Below, piece after piece: positions 8,671 to 18,289 of a stretch of 64,000 nucleotides of DNA. The DNA is from Flavobacterium sharifuzzamanii (GTDB taxonomy: Bacteria > Bacteroidota > Bacteroidia > Flavobacteriales > Flavobacteriaceae): contig NZ_QJGZ01000031.1 of assembly GCF_003254585.1 (NCBI RefSeq), positions 62,001 to 126,000 on the forward strand. Direction: 5' to 3'. Both the position numbers and the translations under genes were made by a program. A model generated the notes under the pieces. That model ran no database searches, was not told the origin of the DNA, and saw nothing but the letters and a program-made list of their open reading frames with translations. Position 1 is the stretch's first letter, and each line of letters begins with the position of its first letter.

Positions 8671-8908
8671 GGGTTAATTCAACAAAAATGAATTTTTGAT
8701 GCCATTTTTTAACTAGATAATTTGAGTAGAATATGTAAAAGGTTAAAAATCAGTAATTAAACGTGTATTTGTTAAAATATTCAAATGTTAAGAAATATGC
8801 ATTATAATCAATTTTTTAAGAAAATTAGCGCATTATTTTTTTGAATGAATAGCGTATTTAAGGATCTGTTAATTAATAGTTAAGGTATTGATTGAATGAG
8901 GATTATGG

Positions 8909-8969
8909 AAAGTGGTAGCAAAGTGGTTAAACTTATTAACAAAGTGGTATAAAGTGGTAAAATGTGGTA
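8909..8969 (+). promoter_or_regulatory. Probable MraZ operator: five AAAGTGGTA-like boxes
   Basis: Boxes start at 8909, 8920, 8941, 8951 and 8961 (AAAGTGGTA, AAAGTGGTT, AAAGTGGTA, AAAGTGGTA, AATGTGGTA). Spacings of 11, 21, 10 and 10 bp put all on one face of the helix. MraZ in other bacteria binds tandem GTG-containing boxes upstream of its own gene. The boxes cover the -33 region of the adjacent promoter, as expected for autorepression. The rest of the 376-bp gap (8636-9012) holds the two promoters and nothing else I can see. Confidence 0.75.
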
Positions 8970-8979
8970 ATATTTTTTA

Positions 8980-8987
8980 TATTTTTG
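8980..8987 (+). promoter_or_regulatory. -7 box of the dcw operon promoter
   Basis: TATTTTTG matches TAnnTTTG, directly downstream of the fifth MraZ-type box. It predicts a leader of about 20 nt before the TTG start of mraZ. Confidence 0.6.
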
Positions 8988-9012
8988 CTGTATAACATGT
9001 TAACTAGTTTTT

Positions 9013-9486
9013 TTGAACACAATTGTTGGAACATATGAGTGTAAAGTCGATGCTAAAGGAAGGCTAATGATGCCTGCTCCTTTAAAAAAGCAGTTGACAG
9101 CTTCTCTTCAAGACGGATTTGTTTTGAAGCGCTCTGTTTTTCAGCCGTGTTTAGAATTGTATCCTATGGTAGAATGGGATGCGATGATGAAAAAAATCAA
9201 CAAGCTTAATCGCTTTGTAAAAAAGAACAACGATTTCATTAGAAGGTTTACTGCTGGTGTTAAAGTGGTTGAGGTTGATGCATTAGGGAGATTGCTTGTT
9301 CCCAAAGATTTGGTAACGTTTGCAAGTATTTCTAAAGATGTGGTTTTTTCATCTGCGGTTAATATTGTTGAGATTTGGGACAAAGATTTATACGAGAAAT
9401 CAATTAGCGGCGAAGATATGGATTTTGCAGATCTAGCCGAAGAAGTAATGGGAAATATTAATGACGACGAAGATGGAATATCATAA
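9013..9486 (+). CDS. mraZ: MraZ, transcriptional repressor of the dcw operon
   Basis: DNA-binding protein with two tandem SpoVT/AbrB-like half-domains, each with the DxxGR signature: DAKGRLMMP (about 13-21) and DALGRLLVP (about 92-100). The start is TTG, since the family's N-terminus (MNTIVGTYECK) begins exactly there and no ATG is in reach. 157 aa is typical. The family binds its own promoter and represses or tunes the division cluster; the tandem boxes just upstream support this. The 3' end overlaps rsmH by 26 nt. Confidence 0.95.
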   Translation: MNTIVGTYECKVDAKGRLMMPAPLKKQLTASLQDGFVLKRSVFQPCLELYPMVEWDAMMKKINKLNRFVKKNNDFIRRFTAGVKVVEVDALGRLLVPKDLVTFASISKDVVFSSAVNIVEIWDKDLYEKSISGEDMDFADLAEEVMGNINDDEDGIS

Positions 9487-10369
9487 TCCGGTTTTGCTTC
9501 ATCCAACAGTAGATGGTTTAAATATTAAACCTGATGGTGTGTATGTAGATGTTACGTTTGGAGGCGGTGGTCATTCAAAAGAGATTTTAAAAAGATTAGG
9601 ACCAAACGGAAGGCTGTTTGCATTTGATCAAGACGAAGACGCGCTTGCCAATGCATTGCCAGACGAAAGGTTCACTTTGATAAATGAGAATTTTAGATTT
9701 ATAAAAAGATTTTTACGTTTTCACGGAGTAAAAGCGGTTGATGGAATCTTGGCAGATTTAGGAGTTTCATCACATCAGTTTGATGTTCCTGAAAGAGGTT
9801 TTTCAACAAGATTTGATGCCGAGTTAGATATGCGGATGAGTCAAAGAAATGATTTAAATGCTTATCGAGTGGTTAACGAATATGAAGAACAGGATTTACG
9901 TCGTGTTTTTTTTGATTATGGGGAGTTGAAAAATGCACCTGTTTTGGCAAGAACAATTGTTGAGGCAAGAAAAGATTATCCAATCAAAACGACTGAAGAA
10001 TTAAAAGAAGTTCTGAAAAAGTTTTTGCCAGAGAAAGTTCGAAACAAAGTATTGGCTCAGATTTATCAAGCAATCAGAATCGAGGTGAATCAGGAAATGG
10101 ATGTTCTGAAAGAATTTATAGAACAGTCATTGGAGATTTTAAAACCTGGAGGAAGATTTTCTGTAATCTCTTACCATTCTTTAGAAGATCGTCTGGTAAA
10201 AAGATTTATCAAAAACGGAATGTTTGAAGGAGAGCCAGAAAGAGATTTCTATGGAAACTTTTCAGTTCCATTTAAAACTATCGGGAAATTGATTGTTCCA
10301 GATAACGAAGAAATCAAGATTAATAATAGAGCAAGAAGTGCCAAATTAAGAGTTGCAGAAAAGCTATAA
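9461..10369 (+). CDS. rsmH: 16S rRNA (cytosine-1402-N4) methyltransferase RsmH
   Basis: SAM-dependent methyltransferase (old name MraW) acting on C1402 of 16S rRNA. The SAM-binding motif DVTFGGGGHS follows the conserved N-terminus MEYHNPVLL. Other family signatures visible are GILADLGVSSHQFD, RGFS and FSVISYHSLEDRLVK near the C-terminus. 302 aa is the normal length. Two ATGs are possible (9461 or 9473); both overlap mraZ, which indicates coupled translation as second gene of the dcw operon. Confidence 0.95.
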   Translation: MTTKMEYHNPVLLHPTVDGLNIKPDGVYVDVTFGGGGHSKEILKRLGPNGRLFAFDQDEDALANALPDERFTLINENFRFIKRFLRFHGVKAVDGILADLGVSSHQFDVPERGFSTRFDAELDMRMSQRNDLNAYRVVNEYEEQDLRRVFFDYGELKNAPVLARTIVEARKDYPIKTTEELKEVLKKFLPEKVRNKVLAQIYQAIRIEVNQEMDVLKEFIEQSLEILKPGGRFSVISYHSLEDRLVKRFIKNGMFEGEPERDFYGNFSVPFKTIGKLIVPDNEEIKINNRARSAKLRVAEKL

Positions 10370-10390
10370 TATATATTAAGGTAGGAAATA

Positions 10391-10738
10391 ATGAAAAGTG
10401 GCGTATTTAGCATATTAAAAGCAAGATTCCTGATTCATGAAGATGCAGTGAAAAACTGGCGATTTATTGTCTTTATAATTCTGCTGGCCATTTTGATGAT
10501 CGCCAATACACAGCGATACGAGCAGAAGGTTTTTGAAATCGCGAAATTGAATAATGAAGTAAAAGAACTAAGATCTGAATTTGTTGATCGACGTTCAGAA
10601 TTGATGAAGTTAAAAATGGAGTCAACCATTTCGGATAAAATGTTAGAAAAACAAATTTTTCCGTCAACAGTTCCTCCAGTAAAAATAGAAGTTACAAAAG
10701 AAGAAGAAAAAAGTTTCTTTAAAAGAATATGGCAGTAG
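10391..10738 (+). CDS. ftsL: FtsL-like divisome protein
   Basis: Small bitopic protein of 115 aa: basic cytoplasmic N-terminus, one membrane helix (about 24-40, RFIVFIILLAILMIA), then a periplasmic coiled coil (about 43-85) with heptad-like Leu/Ile spacing. This architecture and its place between rsmH and ftsI identify it as FtsL, a subunit of the FtsQLB/FtsWI activation complex. The sequence is poorly conserved, so identification is mostly by context. It overlaps ftsI by 10 nt. Confidence 0.85.
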   Translation: MKSGVFSILKARFLIHEDAVKNWRFIVFIILLAILMIANTQRYEQKVFEIAKLNNEVKELRSEFVDRRSELMKLKMESTISDKMLEKQIFPSTVPPVKIEVTKEEEKSFFKRIWQ

Positions 10739-12738
10739 AAGATAAACATATATCCTACAGAATTTACCTCGTAGCAGTTTTCATCTTTTTGATGGCAATT
10801 GCTATTGTTGTTAAATTAACCAATATTCAATGGGTTGAAGGAGACTATTACAGAAAACTGGCAAAACAGCGTACCGTAAGAAACTTTGTAATTCCTGCCA
10901 ATAAAGGAAATATTTATTCTGCTGACGGAAGTTTGCTGGCAACATCAATTCCGAATTATGAAATTCGTTTTGATGCAAAAACGCCGAAAAAAGAAACGTT
11001 TGAGAAGTACGTAAAACCATTATCAGATTCTCTGGCAACAGTTTTAGATAAACCTAGCAGTTATTTCCAGAAAGAATTGCGAAAAGCACGCGAAAATAAA
11101 AATCGCTATTATTTGATTGCCCGCAATTTGAGTTATACTGAATATGTGAAAATTAAAGGTTTTCCATTATTCAATTTAGGAGCTTTCAAAGGTGGGATTA
11201 TTGTTGAGCAGGAAACGGTTAGAAAACATCCAATCGGTAAAATTGCAGAAAGAACAATTGGTTACGATCGTATAGATCCAGCGACAGGAGTAGAGGTAGG
11301 AAAAGGAATTGAATGGGCTTTTAAAAGTTATTTGAACGGAAAAGACGGTAAAATTTTAAAGCAGAAAATAGCAAAAGGACAGTGGAAACCAATTCGTGAT
11401 GTTAACGAAGTGGATCCAATTGATGGTTACGATGTAATTTCAACAATTGATGTTTTCATTCAAGATATCGCACACCACGCTTTGCTAAAACAATTGGAAG
11501 ATTACGAGGCAGATCACGGTTGTGTCGTGGTAATGGAGACGGAAACGGGACATGTAAAAGCAATTTCTAATTTAGGAAGAGCAGAAGACGGATCGTATTA
11601 TGAAACAACGAACTATGCAATTGCTGAATCTCACGAGCCTGGGTCGACTTTTAAATTAGTTGATTTGATGGCTATTTTAGAAGACAAAGTAGCTGATACA
11701 AGTACAGTTTATGATAGTCATAATGGGGTCGTTAAATATTATGGAAGATCTGTTCGTGACTCGCACAACGGTGGTTATGGAAAAGTTTCATTAGCGCGTG
11801 GATTTGAGCTTTCATCAAATACGGTAATGGTTCAGGCGGTTTATGAAGGATATAAGAGCAATCCATCAAAATTTGTTAATCATATTAATAGTTACGGATT
11901 AAATAAAACATTAGGGTTGCATTTTAAAGGAGAAGGAAGACCATATATTCCGCAACCAGGAGATAAGCATTGGTCAGGAGTATCACTTCCGTGGATGGCA
12001 TTTGGATATGGAGTTTCAGTTACACCAATGCAAACTTTGGCACTGTACAATTCAGTTGCAAATAATGGCGTGATGGTAAAACCGCAGTTTGTATCTGAAA
12101 TTAAAGAATGGAACAAAACCATCAAGAAGTTTGATGTTGAAGTTATAAATCCAAAAGTTTGTTCGTCAGAAACATTAAAGAAAGTGAAAGCGGTTTTGCT
12201 TAATGTGGTTAAGAAAGGAACAGGTTCTAAATTGTATTCGAAAGATTTTTCGATGGCAGGAAAAACAGGAACAGCTCAGATGAATTATGGAGGAAAAGAA
12301 GGGAAGTCAGCCTTGTATTACGCTTCTTCTTTTGTGGGATATTTCCCGGCTGATCATCCTAAATATTCTTGTATCGTAGTGGTTCATAAACCAAATACAT
12401 CTAGAAATAACTATTATGGAGCAGATGTTGCTGGGCCAGTTTTCAAAAGAATTGCGCAAAAGATTTTTACTGATGCACCTTCGACAAATAAGATTAAAAA
12501 ATTAGACACTAGAATTCCAAAGCAGGATGCTAGTTATGATAAATACACGGCTGAAGCTAATAAAAAGCTTAATCAGATTCCTAATTTAAAAGGAATGCCA
12601 GGAATGGACGCGATTGCTTTACTAGAGAATTTAGGTTTGAAAGTAAAAGTAAATGGAATGGGGAAAGTAAAAAATCAATCGATTCAAGCTGGAACTAGTA
12701 TTAGCAAAAACACAACAATTGTATTAGAATTATCGTGA
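10729..12738 (+). CDS. ftsI: Division transpeptidase FtsI (PBP3) with C-terminal PASTA domain
   Basis: Cross-links septal peptidoglycan. Single N-terminal membrane helix (about 9-29), class B dimerisation domain, then the transpeptidase with SxxK S306-T-F-K309, SxN S362-S-N364 and KTGT 512-515. The final ~60 residues form one PASTA-like domain (from IPNLKGMPGMDAIALLENLG). 669 aa is longer than E. coli FtsI because of the PASTA tail, as is usual in Bacteroidota. It overlaps ftsL upstream and murE downstream (GTGA), so it is tightly coupled in the operon. Confidence 0.95.
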   Translation: MAVEDKHISYRIYLVAVFIFLMAIAIVVKLTNIQWVEGDYYRKLAKQRTVRNFVIPANKGNIYSADGSLLATSIPNYEIRFDAKTPKKETFEKYVKPLSDSLATVLDKPSSYFQKELRKARENKNRYYLIARNLSYTEYVKIKGFPLFNLGAFKGGIIVEQETVRKHPIGKIAERTIGYDRIDPATGVEVGKGIEWAFKSYLNGKDGKILKQKIAKGQWKPIRDVNEVDPIDGYDVISTIDVFIQDIAHHALLKQLEDYEADHGCVVVMETETGHVKAISNLGRAEDGSYYETTNYAIAESHEPGSTFKLVDLMAILEDKVADTSTVYDSHNGVVKYYGRSVRDSHNGGYGKVSLARGFELSSNTVMVQAVYEGYKSNPSKFVNHINSYGLNKTLGLHFKGEGRPYIPQPGDKHWSGVSLPWMAFGYGVSVTPMQTLALYNSVANNGVMVKPQFVSEIKEWNKTIKKFDVEVINPKVCSSETLKKVKAVLLNVVKKGTGSKLYSKDFSMAGKTGTAQMNYGGKEGKSALYYASSFVGYFPADHPKYSCIVVVHKPNTSRNNYYGADVAGPVFKRIAQKIFTDAPSTNKIKKLDTRIPKQDASYDKYTAEANKKLNQIPNLKGMPGMDAIALLENLGLKVKVNGMGKVKNQSIQAGTSISKNTTIVLELS

Positions 12739-14198
12739 AAGTATTAAAAGACATATTATATAAAGTGGCTATTGAATCTGTAAAAGGTTCAACAGATATT
12801 GCTATTTCTAAAATTGAATTTGATTCACGTAAGGTTGAAACAAATGATGTTTTTGTTGCGATCAGAGGTTCGCTTTCAGACGGACATGATTACATAGAGA
12901 AAGCAATTCAGCTCGGAGCAAAAGCAATTATTTGTGATACGCTTCCAGTAAATGCCGCTAATGATGTAACCTATATTCAAGTAAAAGATACCAATACGGC
13001 TTTGGCTTTTATGGCGGCTAATTATTTTGAAGATCCGTCCTCAAAATTAAAATTAGTTGGTGTAACAGGAACAAATGGAAAAACGACGATTGCTTCGTTG
13101 TTATTTCAATTGTTTGAAAAAGCAGGTTTTAAAGTGGGATTATTGTCGACTGTAAAAATTGTAGTAGATAAAACAGAATATCCTGCAACACATACAACGC
13201 CAGATTCTTTGACTATTAATCATTATTTAAATGAAATGGTTGAAGCTGGAGTTACACATTGCTTTATGGAGGTAAGTTCGCATGGAATTCACCAGAAGCG
13301 TACAGAAGCTTTGCATTTTGTGGGTGGAATTTTTACGAATCTTTCTCACGATCATTTAGATTATCATCCAACATTTGCTGAATATAGAGATGTTAAAAAG
13401 TCATTTTTTGATTCACTTCCAAAATCAGCTTTTGTTTTATCAAACATTGATGATAAAAATGGTTCTGTAATGCTTCAGAACACTGTTGCTAAAAAGCTGA
13501 CTTACGCTTTAAAATCTTACGCAGATTATAGAGCCCAGATTTTAGAAAGCCAATTGTCTGGATTATTGTTGAAAATTAACGACAATGAAGTTTGGGTAAA
13601 ACTGATTGGTACTTTCAATGCATACAATGTTTTAGCGATTTACGGAACTGCTGTGGAGCTAGGGATTGATAGTCTAGAAGCGTTGCGATTACTGTCTGAT
13701 TTAGAAAGTGTTTCAGGTCGTTTTCAGTATATCGTGTCAGATAGCGGAATTACAGCCGTTGTAGATTACGCACATACGCCAGATGCATTGGAAAATGTTT
13801 TAAAAACGATAAATGATATCCGTACTAAAAACGAGCAATTGATTACTGTAGTTGGTTGTGGAGGGAATCGTGATAAAACGAAGCGTCCGATAATGGCAAA
13901 GATTGCTTCGGATATGAGTGATAAAGCAGTTCTGACTTCGGATAATCCAAGAAATGAAGATCCAGAAGTTATTTTGGATGAAATGGAACAGGGAGTTGAG
14001 CCACACAACTATAAAAAAATGCTGCGAATTACAGATAGAAAACAGGCAATTAAAACAGCTTGTCAATTGGCTCAGCCTAAAGATATCATTCTAATTGCAG
14101 GAAAAGGGCACGAAACATATCAAGAAATAAATGGTGTTCGCCATCATTTTGATGATATGGAAACGGTAAAAGAAATTTTAGAACAACTAAATAAATAA
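12735..14198 (+). CDS. murE: UDP-MurNAc-tripeptide synthetase MurE (meso-DAP-adding)
   Basis: Mur ligase adding the third amino acid to UDP-MurNAc-L-Ala-D-Glu. The ATP loop GVTGTNGKTT is at 109-118. The substrate-specificity motif DNPR (403-406, in TSDNPRNEDPE) indicates meso-diaminopimelate rather than lysine. Start codon is GTG, overlapping the ftsI stop by four bases. 487 aa is typical. It is followed by a ~100-bp gap that carries a palindromic repeat, the first real break in the operon. Confidence 0.96.
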   Translation: MKVLKDILYKVAIESVKGSTDIAISKIEFDSRKVETNDVFVAIRGSLSDGHDYIEKAIQLGAKAIICDTLPVNAANDVTYIQVKDTNTALAFMAANYFEDPSSKLKLVGVTGTNGKTTIASLLFQLFEKAGFKVGLLSTVKIVVDKTEYPATHTTPDSLTINHYLNEMVEAGVTHCFMEVSSHGIHQKRTEALHFVGGIFTNLSHDHLDYHPTFAEYRDVKKSFFDSLPKSAFVLSNIDDKNGSVMLQNTVAKKLTYALKSYADYRAQILESQLSGLLLKINDNEVWVKLIGTFNAYNVLAIYGTAVELGIDSLEALRLLSDLESVSGRFQYIVSDSGITAVVDYAHTPDALENVLKTINDIRTKNEQLITVVGCGGNRDKTKRPIMAKIASDMSDKAVLTSDNPRNEDPEVILDEMEQGVEPHNYKKMLRITDRKQAIKTACQLAQPKDIILIAGKGHETYQEINGVRHHFDDMETVKEILEQLNK

Positions 14199-14204
14199 CA
14201 AAAA

Positions 14205-14288
14205 GGAAATTCCAAATTCCAAATCCCAATAAATTTGGATTTTGGGTTTTAAAAAATTGGAATTTAATTCGAGATTGGAATTTAAAAA
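14205..14288. repeat. AAATTCC-type palindromic repeat between murE and mraY
   Basis: AAATTCC and AAATCCC units on the left (14208-14229) face TTTGGATTTTGGG and TTGGAATTT units on the right. It is a member of the same family as 6351, 7091, 25770 and 48431. Inside the dcw operon it could form an mRNA hairpin (attenuation or processing). Confidence 0.6.
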
Positions 14289-14298
14289 ATAAGAAAAT

Positions 14299-15531
14299 AT
14301 GCTGTACTATTTATTTGAATATTTTGATAAGACATTGGACATTCCTGGAACAGGAGTTTTCCAGTATATCACATTTAGGTCAGCTTTGGCATTTATGCTT
14401 TCGTTGCTTCTGTCGACTATTTATGGTAAAAGAGTAATTAACTTTTTGCGCCGTCAGCAAGTGGGAGAAACAGTTCGAGAACTTGGTCTTGCTGGTCAGA
14501 ATGAAAAAGCTGGTACGCCAACAATGGGTGGATTAATCATCATTTTGGCTACTCTTATCCCTGTTTTGTTATTTGCAAGATTGCACAACATTTATATCGT
14601 TTTGCTAATTGTAACTACCTTATGGATGGGGACTATTGGTTTTGTTGACGATTATATCAAAATATTTAAAAAAGATAAACAAGGATTAAAAGGTATTTTT
14701 AAAGTAATTGGTCAAGTTGGTCTTGGAATCATCGTTGGGGCAGTACTTTATTTTAATCCCGCAGTTACAGTAAGAACAGACACAGGTCGTGCAGATATTT
14801 TTAAAACAGCAGCAAATTCAACAGTTGTTGTTCCTGCTGGTGTTGAAGAAAAATCTACAGCAACCACAATTCCTTTCGTGAAAAACAACGAATTTGACTA
14901 TGCTGAAGTTTTGTCTTTCATGGGTGATGGATATGAAAAATGGGCTTGGCTAGTATTTATTCCAGTAGTAATTTTTATTATCACAGCAGTTTCAAACGGA
15001 GCAAATTTAACAGATGGTATCGACGGACTCGCCGCAGGAACCTCTGCAATATCCGTCCTCGCGCTCGGGATTTTTACATTCGTTTCAGGTAATATTATTT
15101 TCTCGAATTATCTAAACATTATGTATATCCCTAATTCGGGAGAAATGACGGTCTTTATTTCTGCCTTTGTAGGAGCTCTTATTGGATTTCTTTGGTACAA
15201 CTCATATCCGGCATCGGTTTTTATGGGAGATACAGGAAGTTTAACTATTGGAGGAATCATCGCAGTATTGGCAATTGCAGTTCGTAAAGAAATATTGATT
15301 GTTTTATTCTGTGGAATTTTCTTGGCAGAAAGTGCTTCGGTAATTATTCAGGTAACTTATTTTAAATATACAAAGAAGCGTTTCGGAGAAGGACGAAGAA
15401 TTTTCCTGATGTCGCCTTTACATCATCATTATCAGAAAAAAGGGTATCACGAAAGTAAAATCGTAACACGTTTCTGGATTGTTGCCGTAATGTTAGCCAT
15501 ATTGTCAATCATTACCCTAAAATTAAGATAA
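14299..15531 (+). CDS. mraY: Phospho-MurNAc-pentapeptide transferase MraY
   Basis: Integral membrane enzyme that makes lipid I from UDP-MurNAc-pentapeptide and undecaprenyl phosphate. Motifs: [12 protein letters not shown], the catalytic segment [15 protein letters not shown], and [12 protein letters not shown]. About ten membrane segments are visible. At 410 aa it is longer than the ~360-aa proteobacterial enzyme; the extra ~60 residues (about 152-212, from [11 protein letters not shown] on) form a periplasmic loop, common in this phylum. The stop codon abuts the murD ATG. Confidence 0.96.
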   Translation: MLYYLFEYFDKTLDIPGTGVFQYITFRSALAFMLSLLLSTIYGKRVINFLRRQQVGETVRELGLAGQNEKAGTPTMGGLIIILATLIPVLLFARLHNIYIVLLIVTTLWMGTIGFVDDYIKIFKKDKQGLKGIFKVIGQVGLGIIVGAVLYFNPAVTVRTDTGRADIFKTAANSTVVVPAGVEEKSTATTIPFVKNNEFDYAEVLSFMGDGYEKWAWLVFIPVVIFIITAVSNGANLTDGIDGLAAGTSAISVLALGIFTFVSGNIIFSNYLNIMYIPNSGEMTVFISAFVGALIGFLWYNSYPASVFMGDTGSLTIGGIIAVLAIAVRKEILIVLFCGIFLAESASVIIQVTYFKYTKKRFGEGRRIFLMSPLHHHYQKKGYHESKIVTRFWIVAVMLAILSIITLKLR

Positions 15532-16863
15532 ATGAGATTAGTAGTTTTAGGTGGAGGAGAAAGCGGGGTAGGAACCGCGATCCTCGGTAAGAAACAAGGA
15601 TATGATGTTTTTGTATCCGATTTTGGAAAAATAAAAGAAAGTTATAAAGAAGTTCTTATCATTAATAAAATAGCCTGGGAAGAGGAGCAGCATACAGAAG
15701 ATTTGATTCTAAATGCAGATGTGGTGATGAAAAGCCCAGGAATTCCAGATAAATCTCCAATAGTAAAAAAGCTGGTTGCAGCGGGAGTAAAAGTGATTTC
15801 TGAAATTGAATTTGCATTTCCTTACACAGAAGCAATGACAATAGGGATTACGGGAAGTAATGGCAAAACGACCACCACAATGCTCACGCATCATTTAGTA
15901 AAATATGCGGGATTAAATGTCGGATTAGGAGGAAATATTGGAAAAAGCTTCGCCTGGCAGGTGGCTGAAAATAAATTTGATGCCTACGTTCTTGAATTAA
16001 GCAGTTTTCAGTTAGACGGAATAATAAATTATAGACCTGATATTGCCATAATAACCAATATCAGTCCGGACCATTTAGATCGATACGAATATAAATATGA
16101 AAATTATATCAATTCGAAGTTCCGAATAACAATGAACCAGACTGAAAATGACTATCTCATTTACGATGCAGATGATGAAGCAAGCATAGAATGGTTAAAG
16201 AAGAACAAAACAAAAGCAAAACTAATTCCTTTTTCATTGACGAAAAAATTTGATGAAGGGGCTTCTATAAATAACAACAAAATGGAAATAAAGATCAACC
16301 AAGAAGAGTTTACAATGGATACAGAACACATTGCGTTAGAAGGAAAACATAATATGAAAAACGCCATGGCAGCAAGCTCTGTAGCTAAATTGATGCAAAT
16401 TAGAAATGCAACGATTCGTGAAAGTCTATCTAATTTCCAAGGTGTTGAGCACCGTTTAGAAAAAGTATTAAAAATACAGAACGTTCAATATATCAACGAT
16501 TCAAAAGCAACAAACGTAAACGCTACTTTCTTTGCTTTAGATAGTATGAATGCGCCGACAGTATGGATCGTTGGAGGTGTTGATAAAGGAAATGATTACA
16601 ACGAATTAATGTCTTTAGTACGTGAAAAAGTAAAAGCAATTATCTGTCTTGGAATCGATAACCGCAAAATCATTGATGCTTTTGGAAACGTTGTTGATAT
16701 TATGGTTGAAGTAAACAACATGAATGATGCAGTAAAAACTGCTCAAAGATTAACAGAAAAAGGTGATGTAGTTTTATTGTCTCCAGCCTGCGCAAGTTTC
16801 GATTTGTTCGAAAACTACGAAGACCGTGGAAAACAATTCAAGCAAGCTGTACATAACTTGTAG
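15532..16863 (+). CDS. murD: UDP-MurNAc-L-alanine:D-glutamate ligase MurD
   Basis: Mur ligase adding D-Glu. N-terminal Rossmann-type UDP-binding segment (VVLGGGESGVGTA), ATP loop GITGSNGKTTTT from residue 105, and the central motif SSFQLDGI. The C-terminal domain holds NDSKATNVNAT and LLSPACASFD, as in the family. 443 aa is typical. It starts immediately after the mraY stop codon. Confidence 0.96.
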   Translation: MRLVVLGGGESGVGTAILGKKQGYDVFVSDFGKIKESYKEVLIINKIAWEEEQHTEDLILNADVVMKSPGIPDKSPIVKKLVAAGVKVISEIEFAFPYTEAMTIGITGSNGKTTTTMLTHHLVKYAGLNVGLGGNIGKSFAWQVAENKFDAYVLELSSFQLDGIINYRPDIAIITNISPDHLDRYEYKYENYINSKFRITMNQTENDYLIYDADDEASIEWLKKNKTKAKLIPFSLTKKFDEGASINNNKMEIKINQEEFTMDTEHIALEGKHNMKNAMAASSVAKLMQIRNATIRESLSNFQGVEHRLEKVLKIQNVQYINDSKATNVNATFFALDSMNAPTVWIVGGVDKGNDYNELMSLVREKVKAIICLGIDNRKIIDAFGNVVDIMVEVNNMNDAVKTAQRLTEKGDVVLLSPACASFDLFENYEDRGKQFKQAVHNL

Positions 16864-16865
16864 AA

Positions 16866-16950
16866 AATAGTTTAAAGTTTCATGTTTCAGGTTTCAAGTT
16901 GAATGCCTAAAACATGAAATCTGAAACAAAAGAAACTTGAAACAAAACAA
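16866..16950. repeat. GTTTCAxGTTTCA imperfect palindrome between murD and ftsW
   Basis: GTTTCATGTTTCAGGTTTC on the left faces AACATGAAATCTGAAAC and GAAACTTGAAAC on the right. It is a second break of the dcw operon filled by an inverted repeat. Confidence 0.5.
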
Positions 16951-16953
16951 CAA

Positions 16954-18273
16954 ATGAAGGAGTTAGTTAACAAACTAAAAGGAGATAGAGTAATATGGTC
17001 ATTCGTGGCCCTATTGGCGTTGTTTTCATTTATGCCTGTTTTTAGTGCAAGTAGTAATCTGGCGTACATAGGTCATGGAACGGGAAATACATTGGGTTAT
17101 TTGGTAAAACATCTGGCTCACGTTTGTATCGGTTTCTTGATTATTTACTGGGTTCATAAAGTGCCGTACCATTATTTTAGAGCAATTTCAAAAATTGCAC
17201 TTCCAGTGGTTTGGCTTTTGTTGTTGTATACTTTATTGAAAGGGACGGTAATCGCAGGAGCAAATGCGAGCCGTTGGATTCAGGTGCCGTTCATTGGAAT
17301 TACGTTTCAAACTTCGACTTTAGCGGCAAGCGTATTGTTTATTTACGTTGCACGTTATCTGTCGAAAACTAAAGAAGAAAACGAGCCATTTCAAACTTCG
17401 TTTATTCAGCTTTGGATTCCGGTATTTATCACTTTGGCATTAATATTACCAGCCAACTTCTCGACCACAGCGTTGATATTTTCAATGGTAATGATGCTTA
17501 CGTTTATTGGTAAATATCCATTAAAATATATTGCTTTTATTATAGGATCGGGAATTGCAATGTTAGCCTTTTTCCTTTTGGTGGCTAAAGCATTTCCAGA
17601 TTCAAGATTCTTCAGCAGGGTTTCTACATGGGAAAGTCGTATTATGAACTTTACAACCGATAAACCAGACGAAGATGATTATCAGATTGAAAAAGCAAAA
17701 ATTGCAATTGCATCGGGAAGATTGGGCGGATTAGGACCAGGAAAAAGTGTTCAGAAAAATTTCTTGCCACAATCATCTTCAGATTTTATTTACGCAATTG
17801 TAGTAGAAGAATATGGTTTAGTTGGTGGTGTTGCAATATTGGTTTTGTACTTATTGTTATTGTTCCGATTTGTGATAGCATCGCATAAAGCCAATACATT
17901 GTTTGGAAAATTAGTTGTCGTCGGCCTCGGATTTCCGATGATATTTCAGGCCATGATTAATATGGCGGTTGCAGTAGAATTATTGCCGGTAACAGGACAG
18001 ACGCTTCCGCTGATAAGCTCTGGAGGTAGTTCTATCTGGATGACATGTTTCTCTCTCGGAATCATTATTAGTGTAACTAAGAAAGAAGAAGAAATCGCCG
18101 AAGAGCAAGAAGAAAAAGCAAGAAGAAAAGAAGCGCTTCAAAGATTAATAGATAAAGAATTGGCAGAAGAAGATTTGGCCAGCGATGAAAAAGAAGAGAT
18201 TTACGACGAAGAAGCTTTGTATTCTATCGAAGATAATTCGAGAAATCCGATGAATGCAGTTTTGAACAAATAA
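16954..18273 (+). CDS. ftsW: Septal peptidoglycan glycosyltransferase FtsW
   Basis: SEDS-family polytopic membrane protein that polymerises lipid II together with FtsI. About ten hydrophobic segments. SEDS signatures include the periplasmic-loop motif GGLGPGKSVQKNFLPQSSSDFIYAIVVEE (split here as GGLGPGKS and PQSSSDFI) and PLISSGGSS near the last helices. The C-terminal cytoplasmic tail (about 375-439) is long and very acidic, with EEE/KEE runs. It lies between murD and murG as in other Bacteroidota. Confidence 0.95.
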   Translation: MKELVNKLKGDRVIWSFVALLALFSFMPVFSASSNLAYIGHGTGNTLGYLVKHLAHVCIGFLIIYWVHKVPYHYFRAISKIALPVVWLLLLYTLLKGTVIAGANASRWIQVPFIGITFQTSTLAASVLFIYVARYLSKTKEENEPFQTSFIQLWIPVFITLALILPANFSTTALIFSMVMMLTFIGKYPLKYIAFIIGSGIAMLAFFLLVAKAFPDSRFFSRVSTWESRIMNFTTDKPDEDDYQIEKAKIAIASGRLGGLGPGKSVQKNFLPQSSSDFIYAIVVEEYGLVGGVAILVLYLLLLFRFVIASHKANTLFGKLVVVGLGFPMIFQAMINMAVAVELLPVTGQTLPLISSGGSSIWMTCFSLGIIISVTKKEEEIAEEQEEKARRKEALQRLIDKELAEEDLASDEKEEIYDEEALYSIEDNSRNPMNAVLNK

Positions 18274-18289
18274 TAAGGATTGAATAGTT

